A stretch of 64,000 bases of DNA from Pomacea canaliculata (taxonomy: Eukaryota; Mollusca; Gastropoda; Architaenioglossa; Ampullariidae), in contig NC_037594.1 of the NCBI RefSeq assembly GCF_003073045.1, positions 26,790,927 to 26,854,926 of the forward strand, written 5' to 3'. This document shows, piece after piece, positions 25,001 through 35,515 of this stretch (position 1 is its first letter; each line of letters opens with the position of its first letter). The notes beneath the pieces were generated by a model. It worked only from the letters and a program-made list of their open reading frames with translations, was not told where the DNA came from and did not search any database. The position numbers and the translations under genes were made by a program.

Positions 25001-26371
25001 CAGATGAAGACAAGTTGGTTTCGAAGACAGTTTCTACCTCTGGTTAACAGCTAATACCTCATGAGGACAAAAAGTTAAATTTAAAGCAGAAACAAGAGAA
25101 AGACTGCGAGGGAAGACGAAATCATCAAAATCATAACATATGCGCATATCCAAAAACAAAAGTGACACAGACATGATACAGATTGCATAAATACTCATAC
25201 ACAATCACATGCATATATAAGAGAATGAATACATTTATAAATATGAAAATTTGATGAAAACTCACTCCAACACTAGGATAAACAACTCTTACTTTTTAAT
25301 CATAAGGGTGGCTAGTTTTCGTATCGTCATCACCGCCTTGATTGCTCGCTGAAATCTTTTCTTTATCTGAAACACACAAGAAAAAACCACACAGACTCAA
25401 AATATATCTTCGAAGTGTGCTTTATAAACGCACCTATTCTTTGAGCATTGCTCCTGAGAACAGTCCATACAGTACTAGGCCATCTTCATCCATCCCGCTT
25501 TTTCTGTCTATTGGCTCCTTCCCTACCCGTCTTCCTCAGCAAAATCATGATACTCTAAATTCTTGTTACCCTGCAGTAAACATAAACCTAATAAATATTG
25601 GTAGTTTGGCGGTGAACTGCAGTAGACGTCTCCATCTATCAGATGCAGCACAGCCTCTCCGAGCTCACGTGTCAAGTGATGTTGAGAGACTTCACGATTT
25701 AGTGCGGGTCCCCTCCCAGACTAAGTGTACGGCAGCCACATGTCAAATACCAACAATATTTCCAAGTAACACGACTACGTTAGTCTTACCTCCTCCGAAT
25801 CGGAAAATCGAACGTTGACCTCAGGACCACCGATGCTGGCCCGACGAGCGGGGGACGTCTGCAGCTGCTGCAGCAGAAGGTGAATGCTTCCCGACCTGCG
25901 ACTCCTCCGTCTGACCCCTTTCTGACCTTTGTTCTGACCAGACACTACAAGTTCTTTGACAGCACCCCATCCCGATGTTTTCAGGAAGCTTCTAGAAGGT
26001 CTTCTATTCTTGGAGGACGAGACGTCCAGAAGCATCTCCTCCTCCTCCACGTTCTCAGCACGTGGCTCCGGCTGGTCGCCAGTTGGTGGCCGGATTTCAA
26101 ACGTCACCCGAAGCGCTCTCTGCTGGTTCTCCTGCAGGGCCCTCTCGTCCAGAGACACAGCAAGAAACTCTTCCTCCACTTCGTGAGAACCACGAGACAA
26201 GACACCATTGTTGATACGAATATCCGGAAGCTGGGAAACTTTGCTTTCGGTGAGTTCAGTCTGAACGGGGGCTACTTTCGGCTTTTTCCTGACTTTGCGC
26301 GAGCCTTCCTCGACGAAGAGCTCGGGTTCGTTGAATGCGTAACTGTCGAGCTTAGGCAGGTAAACACTCAT
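17372..26371 (-). CDS. CNBD2: Cyclic nucleotide-binding domain protein, CNBD2-like
   Basis: Sixteen exons in coding order: 25790-26371, 25293-25366, 24704-24830, 24217-24291, 23512-23600, 22125-22198, 21821-21909, 21561-21712, 21168-21245, 20849-20909, 19789-19906, 19358-19449, 19036-19221, 18496-18606, 18049-18099, 17372-17575. All have GT/AG borders and the phases sum to 721 codons (720 aa). The ATG at 26371 follows an in-frame stop, so the start is fixed. An acidic, low-complexity N-terminus precedes a helical segment (exons 2-5), then a cNMP-binding fold with RTIIRQGHYAENFYFILSG and the phosphate-binding cassette FGELALLHRSRRTATV. A later half-domain carries MVIVKDSKQSEWIYIVKSG. Segments PSVFVQVELLKPRDAF and SLGAECIMLSKDFFWKHA parallel the C-terminus of vertebrate CNBD2, a protein linked to sperm function. 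The exon 14 acceptor (18606) is the least certain border. Orthology is inferred. Confidence 0.88.
20236..20261. repeat. Poly(A) run
   Basis: A run of about 26 A on the plus strand within an intron of the CNBD2-like gene. No element body is recognised next to it. Confidence 0.9.
20541..20759 (-). pseudogene. GNAT-family N-acetyltransferase C-terminal fragment inside a CNBD2-like intron
   Basis: After a possible acceptor (CCAATCAG) the minus strand has a 72-codon open frame starting QNARALRLFSKLGYIQESA, continuing IRENYIEVTMVSR and ending in TAG. The N-A-R-A-L-x-L-F-x-K-L-G-Y block is the typical motif B of GNAT acetyltransferases, and the following IEVTM fits the strand after it (compare FQEVTL in NAT9). 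The preceding acetyl-CoA-binding motif A (Q/RxxGxG/A) is not seen nearby. It lies between exons 10 and 11 of the host gene, in the same orientation, and does not fit that gene's reading. It could be the last exon of a nested gene, an alternative terminal exon, or a dead fragment. Confidence 0.6.
22030..22090. repeat. (AAAT)n microsatellite
   Basis: About 15 uninterrupted AAAT units lie in the intron next to the CNBD exon that ends at 22125. Confidence 0.95.
24173..24212. repeat. GAT-rich microsatellite
   Basis: Imperfect GAT/AAT trinucleotide tract immediately downstream, on the minus strand, of the CNBD2-like exon ending at 24217. Confidence 0.7.
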
Positions 26372-26494
26372 GGTTTCACATTTAACATTTCAACTCTTCT
26401 ACCCAGGAAAAAAAGTTGAGAAACTCCGCTAAGCCTTCCGTGTGACTTCACAAACAGTTTTTCTCTGGCAAGTGTATCTCCCAACGGCGGGTGG

Positions 26495-26504
26495 TTATTT
26501 ATAA
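26495..26504 (-). promoter_or_regulatory. TATA box of the CNBD2-like gene
   Basis: The minus strand reads TTATAAATA about 125 bp upstream of the ATG at 26371, within GC-richer sequence. This would put the transcription start near 26465 with a 5' UTR of about 95 nt. It argues that the gene begins here rather than at exons near 31 kb. Confidence 0.55.
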
Positions 26505-26619
26505 GCCAGGAGGACGAGCAAGAATGATCGGATCCGACACAAGCGAACCACACAGATGACGTCTGCAAACTACATCGACCATCAGCTCCTGTCGAAACAT
26601 TTGTGAATGATGCTCATAG

Positions 26620-28768
26620 TGTCATTCTTTCTCGTATCAAACGACTATTGAGCAGCCGGGTACGACCATGAAGAAAAGCCTGCATACGAAGAGCGGGGGA
26701 CGGCTATACGTTAATCGGATAGCGGTTAAATGCGTCACCATAATAACAGATGAATAGGACCACCAGCTACTGGTTATAGGAAAACAAGTCTGAAAGAATC
26801 GGGGCTTGAATATATTTGGACCTATAGAAAGGTTAGGGGTCGGGAGCACAGAATAAGTGTCGAGGGACAGAATACAAGTGACAAAAGCCCCGGTCTTGTG
26901 AAATGTTTTTTTTTTTACTTTGTACGCTTGCAGTCATCAAAACACTCGACGACTCCAGGTGATCCTCTGTGGCTGCCTGTCCATGCTAGGGATCTTTCAA
27001 ACGCCCATCGATAATAGACGCTGAGTGTCTTGACACCAAGGTGCGCAACACGTGTGACCCAAGAAGTCACATTTGTAACGCGCCTCCACCCGACAAAGTA
27101 ACGGGCTGGCAAATGTCAGCTCTCACCCGTATGTTCACACAGGATTGCTACATTCAGACAACAGTGACGTAGCTTCATTTTCAGGCTATGTGAGCTAAGG
27201 TCGCTCAATTTTCCAAACTTAAATAAAATTTAACCCACCCAGGCGTGAGAAAAAGAACTTGTGCCTTGGACGGACCATGACATGAAAATATCATTCTCTA
27301 GTACGACATTGTTGTAAAAGTATCGGGTACACCCCCCTATCACAACTTCTCAACGAAAGTCTGACGGTTACGTGGGCGGGGGTTGTGGGGTGACTGTGAG
27401 GGAGGAAAGCCAACTCTTGCGAAACCAGGAATAGGAAAGGTCTGAGGTCTTGAAAAACCGATGATTGTTGCTTAGAAGACATCGCACCACTCTAGTTCCC
27501 TAGAAATAACTTCCGCGGTCGGCAAAAGGAGGCCGAAGCCATGCTTAGAAAACTTGAAGTGATATTACCTCGTGAAGAATATCAGGCACATGCGGACTTG
27601 ACATGGTTTGACAAAACTAGAAAAGTCGCGGAGTTGAAAGTTGTCTGTCCTTGTCGATAGGTAACATCCATTTCATTGTTTTGATGATTTCATTCACACA
27701 GAATGATTTCATCAGAAGACTCTTCACATATCATCCTTGTTGAAACTCCGGCAGCTAAAGATGGACGAGGCACATGGAATGTCCACAGCACTCATGATCT
27801 CCCCGTACACACGGTGGTGAACTTGTGAGCGTTCACAGCGATCCTCCGTCGCTCCAGAAGTAGACTGTTGGAATCTTCAAGTACTGAACTGACAGAAGTA
27901 AAACTCTCGAGTCGGATTATTAATGGCTTTCGGTGAAGTCTCTACCGTTCGATTCACGTATTAAGGGGCAGTGTTCTGATCATTCGGTTTATTGCCGCTT
28001 ACATCACTCAAATGAGTTAACGAAAGAACAAATGAAGGAATCAATCAGTCTTTTTTTTTTGCGCGAACGTTTGTTGTTTAAACTCATGAATGAATGCTAC
28101 AGTCATTCATTCCCTCCCTCCCTCAGAAACACCCCCACTAGCCTTTGCAGTGACAAAATATCATTCCCATCCATCTAAATAGAATTTCCAATGAGAGAAT
28201 ATGTTCTGGTAATGTCCCGTTAAGAGACACATTAGACACATTGCCGAATGTTTGGCAAATTTGTATGCCGGGGGTAAATAGAAACCACGGGTTCGTCTTT
28301 GAAGTCGTCTGATGGGGGTTTGGGGAGGTAGGGGCTCTGAGTGAGTGAGCGAGACCTTTATGTGTGTCCCTCCGCCTCGTGTGCATACAGTTCAGGTTCA
28401 CTGGACCTACCCCAATCACAGTGCAAGCAGTTTGTTCACGAACTTGTACCCGTGGTCTGTTCGAGCTCAGGAATCCCTCACCCTTCCCCTGACGGCGGTG
28501 TTTGAAATCACAAGTTGTCAGGACGCCGCCGATCCGTCAGTCGAAAGTGTTTGTGGGCTCGGCCCACCTGTCAAACCCAATCCGTTCTAAAACCCAGCAA
28601 AAGACCCGGTAAAGAAAAATCCTAGAGCTGACTGGCTACCCGGCACACCACCACTTCAACCTTTGCTCACATTAGTTTCTTTGTTAATCTTTTGTTCGTG
28701 TTGAAGTCAGTTTACTTTGTCGGCTTGTAGGTAACCAATATTTTTTGGATGGAGGGAAATGCCCTTTG
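26620..28768. other. Intergenic region, nothing recognised
   Basis: Somewhat GC-richer unique-looking sequence upstream of the CNBD2-like gene. Short open frames exist on both strands, but none has family motifs or matching splice sites. It may hold distal promoter elements. Confidence 0.4.
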
Positions 28769-29064
28769 ATCACGTGTCAATCAAAGGCACCGTTATTTTA
28801 CGAACTTCTTCAGGGATTTTAGCTATTCATAGTTCTTGGATACAATTATTGTCAACAACTGTGATATTAGTATTTGATTTTGGTTTAAGATTTTGTGAGC
28901 ATATCAGTTAAGATATGAAAAACCCGCTCTTTGAACTTTAGACCGCTGGTCATCATGTAAAACTTCTTTTTTTTTTTGGCGATATACGAAATACGATACA
29001 CTATATACGAAAAGGGTTCAATGATCTAAATACTGATATAAATACATAATTTTTTACATTCACC
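28769..29064 (+). repeat. Interspersed 295-bp repeat, copy A
   Basis: This matches 31250-31542 in inverted orientation, about 85-90% by eye across its length, with sharp edges near CGTGAT and GGTGAATG. Shared words include AACCAAAATCA, TATCCAAGAACTA and GTTTTACATGATGA. No TIRs or coding frame were seen, so the class is unknown. Confidence 0.85.
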
Positions 29065-30491
29065 TGAAAATGTGACGATTTTAGTAGTTTGTTGATCGTG
29101 GAACATGTGCTTGTTAGCTTTTATCGTTATGCTCGTACAATGATTAGGGCGTGGTATCATTCGAGCCCCTGAAGGAAGACGGGTAGGGTTTCCTAATGCT
29201 TTATTGGTAAGTAACTGAACATAAAAATGAAGTTGCTGCTTATATTACTTTAGAATGCCATCATATCTCTAATAATCAGAACGGTTTGATAAACCCTACT
29301 GGGGAAGTTCCTTTGAAGGAAACCGAGAAAAGAGGTCCTGAATCTTCCGTTTGTCTGTCTGTCCGCCCGTCTCTGTCTCTTACAGTTCATACTTACATGT
29401 ACAAGCTACCGAGTGGCCAAATAAACAAATATTCGTGCCATCAACCTAAACTATCTGCTGTAGCTCTCATTCAGCTTTCTACTTGATGTTTGGCTTGTCC
29501 AACCACTTCAGTCTAGCAAAGACTGCTCTTCAGACTTAAACCAACCATTAGTGGCTGCGAGAACAGAGAATATTATTTTGAAAGCAACCAGTGAAACATT
29601 GATGTTTTTTTTCCAACAGAACTAGACAAACTGAAAACACCTCGCTCCCACTTGACCCTCAGCACGGGACTCCTATCGCTAAATATTTGCTTGAAATAAT
29701 CGGCGGACAGGTCGTGAGAGAAAGAAAACAGAGGGTAGGTTGAGAAACTGGAGCAGAGGGCCGTGAGGTCGACTTTTGTCGGTTTACTTCGTCTGAACCT
29801 CGAGCTGCCTGTAGTCCTCACTACTTGTTGTTCGCTGGGACCGTGCAAGTCTCACACCCTATAAAACTTGATTCTCCTACCTTCACCGCAGCTTCGATTA
29901 TTCCGGGTGGCCGGGTAGCGCGTGATGTAATTCATTATCTTGCTTTGATCAGCTAAAGTTTTCCTGCTCTCTTCAGTGCAGGAAAAATAATTTTGCCTCC
30001 CGTTGCAGTCGGGGGAAAAATCGTGCATGACAGCCTATAGGGGTTTTTTTTGGTATTTTTTTTGCACTTTCACTGGCTCAAACCTTCCTGGCCGCATTCA
30101 AGGTGGGAACAAAAATTCTCTACCGAAATCTTTTTCAGAATCGATCACGGTAACACCCAAAGCAATACAATTTTTTTCCGGCTGGGTTGGGCTGGACCAT
30201 CAAATAACAGTTTACCATAAGAACGAGCTCTCGTGTGGAGGAGTCGTTGAAATGTCATACATCGTCGTCGTCCTCCTCCACCACTACCTTCTTGATGATG
30301 ACTCAATGCAAAGTGCTTTTTTTTTTTTATCACAAATTCAAATTAATCAAATTTAGTACTTATTGCTTAGAATTATATTATGGTTTTGCATGGATTCCAT
30401 CTATCACATCTCAATGGCGCACAATCGGAATATTTATAGTGAACAAAATAAATATGACTTTATATCTCAAGCCGACATTTGACATTTTTAC
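29065..30491. other. Intergenic or intronic, nothing recognised
   Basis: No family motif was found on either strand. It would be intronic if the exon at 30492-31201 splices onward through its GTAAAA donor. A minus-strand open frame at 29573-29848 could be a following exon but shows no domain. Confidence 0.35.
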
Positions 30492-31201
30492 CTGATAGCT
30501 CGTAACGTCAGGTGAGTGGGGCGACAACTTCCTTCTTGCGAAATTACGTCCCCTTCTGGTATGTCCGGCGGCCCCGTGTAGGTGTTCATGGCTTAGCACG
30601 GAGGTGTCATACCCGACAGCCCCGGACTCTGAAGAAGAGTCAGAGCATCTAGAGACAGACTTCGAGGAAAGTTTCGAGGATAATCTCTGGTCCAGCGGCG
30701 GGAGATTTCTTCCACGGCCCCGGATGTTGGGTGGATGCGGGAGGGACTCTGTTCTCGAGGGCAGCGGTCGTCGCTCTGTCTGCAAAGACTGTTCCAGACC
30801 TGGGACACCCAAACGCTGCTTGTCGGGTCTGGTATAGTCAGAATTGGAAATGGAGGGGAGATGGATTTTGTTTGGCGATTGCATGTGGCTTGTGCTTCGC
30901 GTGCTGTCTGGTTTGATGTTCGAATCTCCTTCACTGTCATCACCGGCGAGGGAGCCCGACAGTTTGTGTCTTCTGTACAACTCGTCCTCATTGCCGACTT
31001 TCTTTCCTCTTTCATTTCTCGACGCTCCGCGGCCGTCCTGCAGTTCTTTGTCTCTGGCGAAGACAAATCGTTGAAGTGTTGTGAAGTCACTTCCGGCATA
31101 ATTCTCTGGCCGAGAGTAATAGTCCAGGTCCGTCTCCGGCGGTGGGGTGGATGTCTCGCTCAGTTCCATTCCCTCCAACACACTTGTGATGTGCTGGACG
31201 T
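30492..31201 (-). CDS. Orphan coding exon, unknown low-complexity protein
   Basis: The minus strand has a polypyrimidine acceptor (TTTCTCACAG) and a plausible donor (ATCAG followed by GTAAAA). They enclose 710 bp that is fully open for 236 codons in one phase (in 1, out 0). The peptide runs VQHITSVLEGMELSETSTPP, then DLDYYSRPENYAGSDFTTLQ, then Ser/Arg/Pro-rich sequence to SPDVTSYQ. Codon-like composition, rising GC content and both splice signals support coding. No known domain is recognised. It could be an internal exon of an unidentified gene or of a longer form of the CNBD2-like gene, but the in-frame stop just 5' of that gene's ATG argues against a simple fusion. Confidence 0.6.
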
Positions 31202-31249
31202 CTGTGAGAAAGAGAAGAAAATGTAGGTTTATCTCATGTCTTTTGTTTC

Positions 31250-31542
31250 GGTGAATGTAAAAAAAAGTTATGTATTTATATCAGTGTTTAGATCATTGTA
31301 CCCTTTTAAAGTGTATCGCATTTCGTATATTGCCAAAGAAAAAAAGTTTTACATGATGAACAGGGGTCTAAAGTTCAAAGAGCAGGTTTTTCAAATCTTA
31401 ACTGATACGCTCACAAAAGCTTAAACCAAAATCAGATACTGATATCACATTCGTTGACAATAGCTGTATCCAAGAACTACAGGAATAGCTAAAAACCCTG
31501 AAGAAGTTTGTAAAACAACGGTGCCTGTGAATGAAACGTGAT
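31250..31542 (-). repeat. Interspersed 295-bp repeat, copy B (inverted)
   Basis: This is the inverted partner of 28769-29064. The two copies flank the orphan exon at 30492-31201 at a spacing of about 2.2 kb. Confidence 0.85.
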
Positions 31543-33523
31543 ATACAACATACATTCATTATCTATTACATTTTTTTACATTTCCTGACAAGCATATACA
31601 TAATTTATCACCTGTACTCACAATCCTAATAGTTACAAATTTTATTAATTATTAACTTCAAGAAATAAATCCACCCTCACTAGATTTGCTCAATTTGGGA
31701 ATTTGGGAAGTTATAATTGAGGACAAGGACATAGGAATTAATAGAATGCGTGTGTGCAATTTATTTGATTACATACGCAGATATATTTTAAAGGGTTTTA
31801 AGTGGCTAGAAAAAAGAAAAAAAAAGAGTCAATGGCACAAAAACTTTGTATTATATTGGCTGTTATAAATCGACCACAGTGTGTTTTGGGCCGACGCTCG
31901 CGTTCAAATTGCCAACGACGATATCTTTCTTCGGTACCCTCAGTTGTTGATAATCCTGGCCACGACCTACCCGGCCTGTTGTTTGTTTTTCTGCGAGTCA
32001 TCATAGTCCTATCTCTGGGCCGCTTTGCTTAGTGTCACCCCACTCCCTCTCCCAGCCACACCCCAGACAATACTCGTCCACCCGACAGGTACCAGCGAGT
32101 ACATGGGTACTGGTCTCTACCCAGTATTTTCGTCGTGGAAAGCCTACGACCAGAATCATTGTTACTACCATCATATTTTAAATAGAATGAAATGTAGTCG
32201 CTTGAATAAATAATAACAAAAAAGTAAACAGACACTACACTAGTTTAGCAAACCGTTATCAACAAAGTCCGGCGCTCTCAAACTTTAATACTAAGCGACA
32301 ACTAAAATAATTCTACACCGATACAATGTGATGTCCTCCCATCAAGTGGCCGATAAAAGAGTCCTCTCTACTTTCAATTGTCACCAAATAAACCTCTTTA
32401 GGCCTTAATGAGTTCAGATACTAATTTAGAGACTAAACTGACGACCACAATATTTTGTTGCTCATCGTGTGAGGGTCTGACAATATGCCGGGGACCATCG
32501 TTTCCGTTTATGTTTACTCCGGTCATGACAGGGGGGTGTCAACGGGATGTCACTTGTTTGTCACTGCCACAGAACATTCAATGTTCAGCAGGAACTAGTT
32601 TTCATTTTACCTATTCTCAGTTTTACAGCCAACGAGTTGATTGAAAATGTATAGCGAACATGTAGAACTGCAGATAGGATAGAACATACAAAGGTCTTGG
32701 AGCAGACAGGTTAATGGGTGCAGAGCCTGAAGACAGCTCATCTGTGTCTGTCTCAAGGAACCTGACTGCGACTCCAGTCGTCTGCACCACCATATTTCTG
32801 AATATATCTTACACCTGTGGAAATACATTATACCTGCGGAGGTGTATTACATCTGTAAAGATATTAGTACTGTATTATAACTCTGGAAATACATTATACA
32901 TTATATCTCGTTTCTAGTGCAGTTTTTTTTCTTTTTGCATGGCCGGGCTATCTCATAATTTTCTGATTTACCTTAAAGTACACCGCAGCTAATTAACATG
33001 TCTTGACCATGACATCACGCAGACTTATCCAGCTGACTGACTAAAGTTACCTCCTCAAAACATTCTTGCTCTTGAGGACCATATCCGCTTTTTGGAGGTA
33101 TTCTTGGGTCGAGGAAATATGTAATTGGGTATTTATTTTTATAAAATAGATTACTGCAACTCTATGTTCGTCGAGCAGCCTACTGGACAAACGAGGAATA
33201 ATTCCGCTCGTATTATCTTCAGCAGGTGACAAGCACACCTTGCTACACACCTCACCTGCTGTCAGACCTCGCACTGATTACAAGATTGCAACACTGACTA
33301 CTGTTGTCTTCATGGACCTATAAGAAGGTTAAACACAGGATGCAATAAACCAAAGCACTTTTGAGCTCGGTCACCTTGAAAACTCGTAAAAAGGAAAATA
33401 AAAGAAAGAAAGCACAAAAAGGATGCAATAAATACACAAAGCGGGCGACAGACAGGGTGGACTATAAAAATTCTACTTACAAGGTGTTTGGAAAAATCTA
33501 CCTCTGGTTCGCTTCTAACCTTT
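31543..33523. other. Non-genic stretch, nothing firm recognised
   Basis: AT-rich sequence. A weak candidate exon on the minus strand ends at a GTAACT donor near 33050 and could join the orphan exon in frame through an alternative AG, but it has no domain. Around 32800-32890 an 18-nt word, CTGTGGAAATACATTATA, recurs with small changes. Confidence 0.35.
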
Positions 33524-33631
33524 CCCGTGATATAGCCTAAGTTGCTGGCACGGCATTAAAAACAAACAAACAAACAAACAAACAAACAAAACAAACAAAC
33601 AAACAAACAAACAAACAAACAAACAAACAAA
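33524..33631 (+). mobile_element. 5'-truncated SINE/LINE tail with (AAAC)n and target-site duplication
   Basis: A short body, CCCGTGATATAGCCTAAGTT..GCACGGCATTAAA, runs into (AAAC)n. It is flanked by 15-bp duplications TCGCTTCTAACCTTT (33509-33523) and TCGCTTCTGACCTTT (33632-33646) that differ at one base. The form is that of a retroposed 3' end. The GCACGGCRTTAAA-(CAAA)n ending looks like a widespread invertebrate SINE tail, from memory. Confidence 0.75.
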
Positions 33632-33646
33632 TCGCTTCTGACCTTT

Positions 33647-35425
33647 AGCTTACGGAAGTTAAGTGTTGCCACTGCCGTTTTCCTCTCACAAACCTCCACC
33701 CGACTACTTCAACACATGCAAAAGGTCCGAGGACACCTTCAGGACTGAGTCTTTCTCTTTAACGCCGGTTGCGGGACCGTTGGAGTGAAGGCAGTGCATT
33801 CAGTTCAGCGGCCATTGATGTCATCTTGTGCTGTCAATGGTGAGTGGAAGGATTTATGTTCTACAGCTCGCAGCGCCTGACATAATTAGCAAGAGGGTAA
33901 TGACACCCTCTCCTCTACCTTTCAAGCAGCGATGGGTAACAGCACTAGAATTAGAAAAAAAAAAAGTTTTTTTGGGGTAGCGTTTAGTGAGGTTTCACAT
34001 AATCTCAATTGAAAATGCTAATTAAAGAAAAAATACTGTCCACGTTGAATAACACTCAGCTTTACTTCTGTCACCAGGTAATCCGTATTCTAACATCTTG
34101 TTTGCACCGCAAGAGATCAATGATTTCCGATGAACTGTTGCACTCAAAGTGATAAATTGCCTGTCATTTGTTCGCCCGACCAGGGTGAGTGTACCTTAGC
34201 GAAACAGGTTATTTAACAAAGAACAGGATTTCCTTGTCACGAAAGTGGAGCTAAATGTTCATAACATGAATGTCTCTCTACACCGCCATCCAGCAGTTGA
34301 AGACACTTATGATGTCATGAATGGACTTCTCTCCACCAGGGAGACCTGGGAAGAGTACATCAAAGGCTTTACTACCTTACTAATGGAGTCGCGATGACAT
34401 CAGTTAAGGGTGGATAGATTAAAAGGGTACACGAGAAGAAAAGCAGCAGACGACCGGGTGAACCTCTGTACACAAATATGACAAATTAGTTTTTCTTATC
34501 CTTCTGAGTTTGACAGATCGCAGCTGTGTCAAGAGAAATTTATCAAACATGCGTACTCAAACTCTGCCTTCATGTCTTTGTTTACTCCTAGATATTCTTG
34601 TGTAAGGTAACAACACAAATATCATTTCGATGATCACTTGTAAACCGTTATCATATCCTGTTCGTATTAACTCTTCTCTGTGCTGTTTATCAGGAGAGAA
34701 ATTTGACTAAGGCTTTTCTCTCTGGTTAAACTGTTGAGAAATCTGTCACTTTTCTTTCGAACTACGTCTACTTTTGACACTTTCAAACATTAAAAAACCC
34801 AGCTATTTACAAAATATGTAATCCAATGACCTCTTCTGCTCAATCTTCTGAATTTCTTATCATCCAAGCGCTTCGTTCGTGATAGTAATCCTTGTCATCC
34901 GTTTGTTATTGCTTGTGTTTCTTCGTGTTTGACGGTCAGCTTGCCTTCACACTGACAAATGCACCTATGAACATCTTAGAGGGTCTTGTTCAAATCTCAG
35001 TTCCGGTTGAATAAGTGAAGACCACTCCGGCTGGGGGTTAGTTAATCCTCGCAACGACGTGCACGCAGGTAGATGGTCTTTCCACGGTACTCCTCCCTGG
35101 CCGCTAGTGAGTTGCCGGTGGAACACCTTCGCTCGACACCCGTCTTGCTGTCCCCCGGTCGCCTTCCTCACACCTCCTCCAGCTGTTCTGTGCCTCAGCC
35201 TCCCTTGAGCCCAGCATTCCACTCTCCTCGCCACAGCAACACAACTCTCACGGCGACTGTACAGTCTCAGCAAAAATACAGCCAGCCAACAGCTCCCCAC
35301 CCGGCTGTTCACGGAGTTAAATACCCACCCGTGTCCAACTGGACAAGGGGTGAGCAGGGTCCGAACAGCACGCGGGGCCCGAAAATTCGAGGACTCACAT
35401 CCTCCTCTACTTGCCCTGACCGTAT
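33647..35425. other. Non-genic stretch, nothing firm recognised
   Basis: The last 450 bp, before the (CAAA)n tract, are GC-rich and open in several frames, which suggests a repeat rather than a gene. A B-box-like GTTCAAATC near 34987 hints at a tRNA-derived SINE ending in the (CAAA)n tail. Confidence 0.35.
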
Positions 35426-35515
35426 CAAACAAACAAACAAACAAACAAACAACAAACAAACAAACAAACAAACAAACAAACAAACAAACAAACAAACAAA
35501 CAAACAAACAAACAA
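35426..35515 (+). repeat. (CAAA)n microsatellite, possible retroposon tail
   Basis: About 20 CAAA units with one interruption. They follow GC-rich sequence and may be the 3' tail of a SINE on this strand. Confidence 0.9.

Noticed and set aside
25775-26419. Plus-strand frames opposite CNBD2-like exon 1
   Set aside because: Antisense shadow of a GC-rich coding exon with a supported start and donor on the minus strand.
33047-33120. Upstream exon partner for the orphan exon at 30492-31201
   Set aside because: A GTAACT donor exists and one phase choice would join, but it requires a second, weaker AG in the orphan exon and has no family support.
35426-35515. CRISPR-like regular repeat
   Set aside because: It is a plain CAAA microsatellite with no spacers, in a eukaryotic genome.
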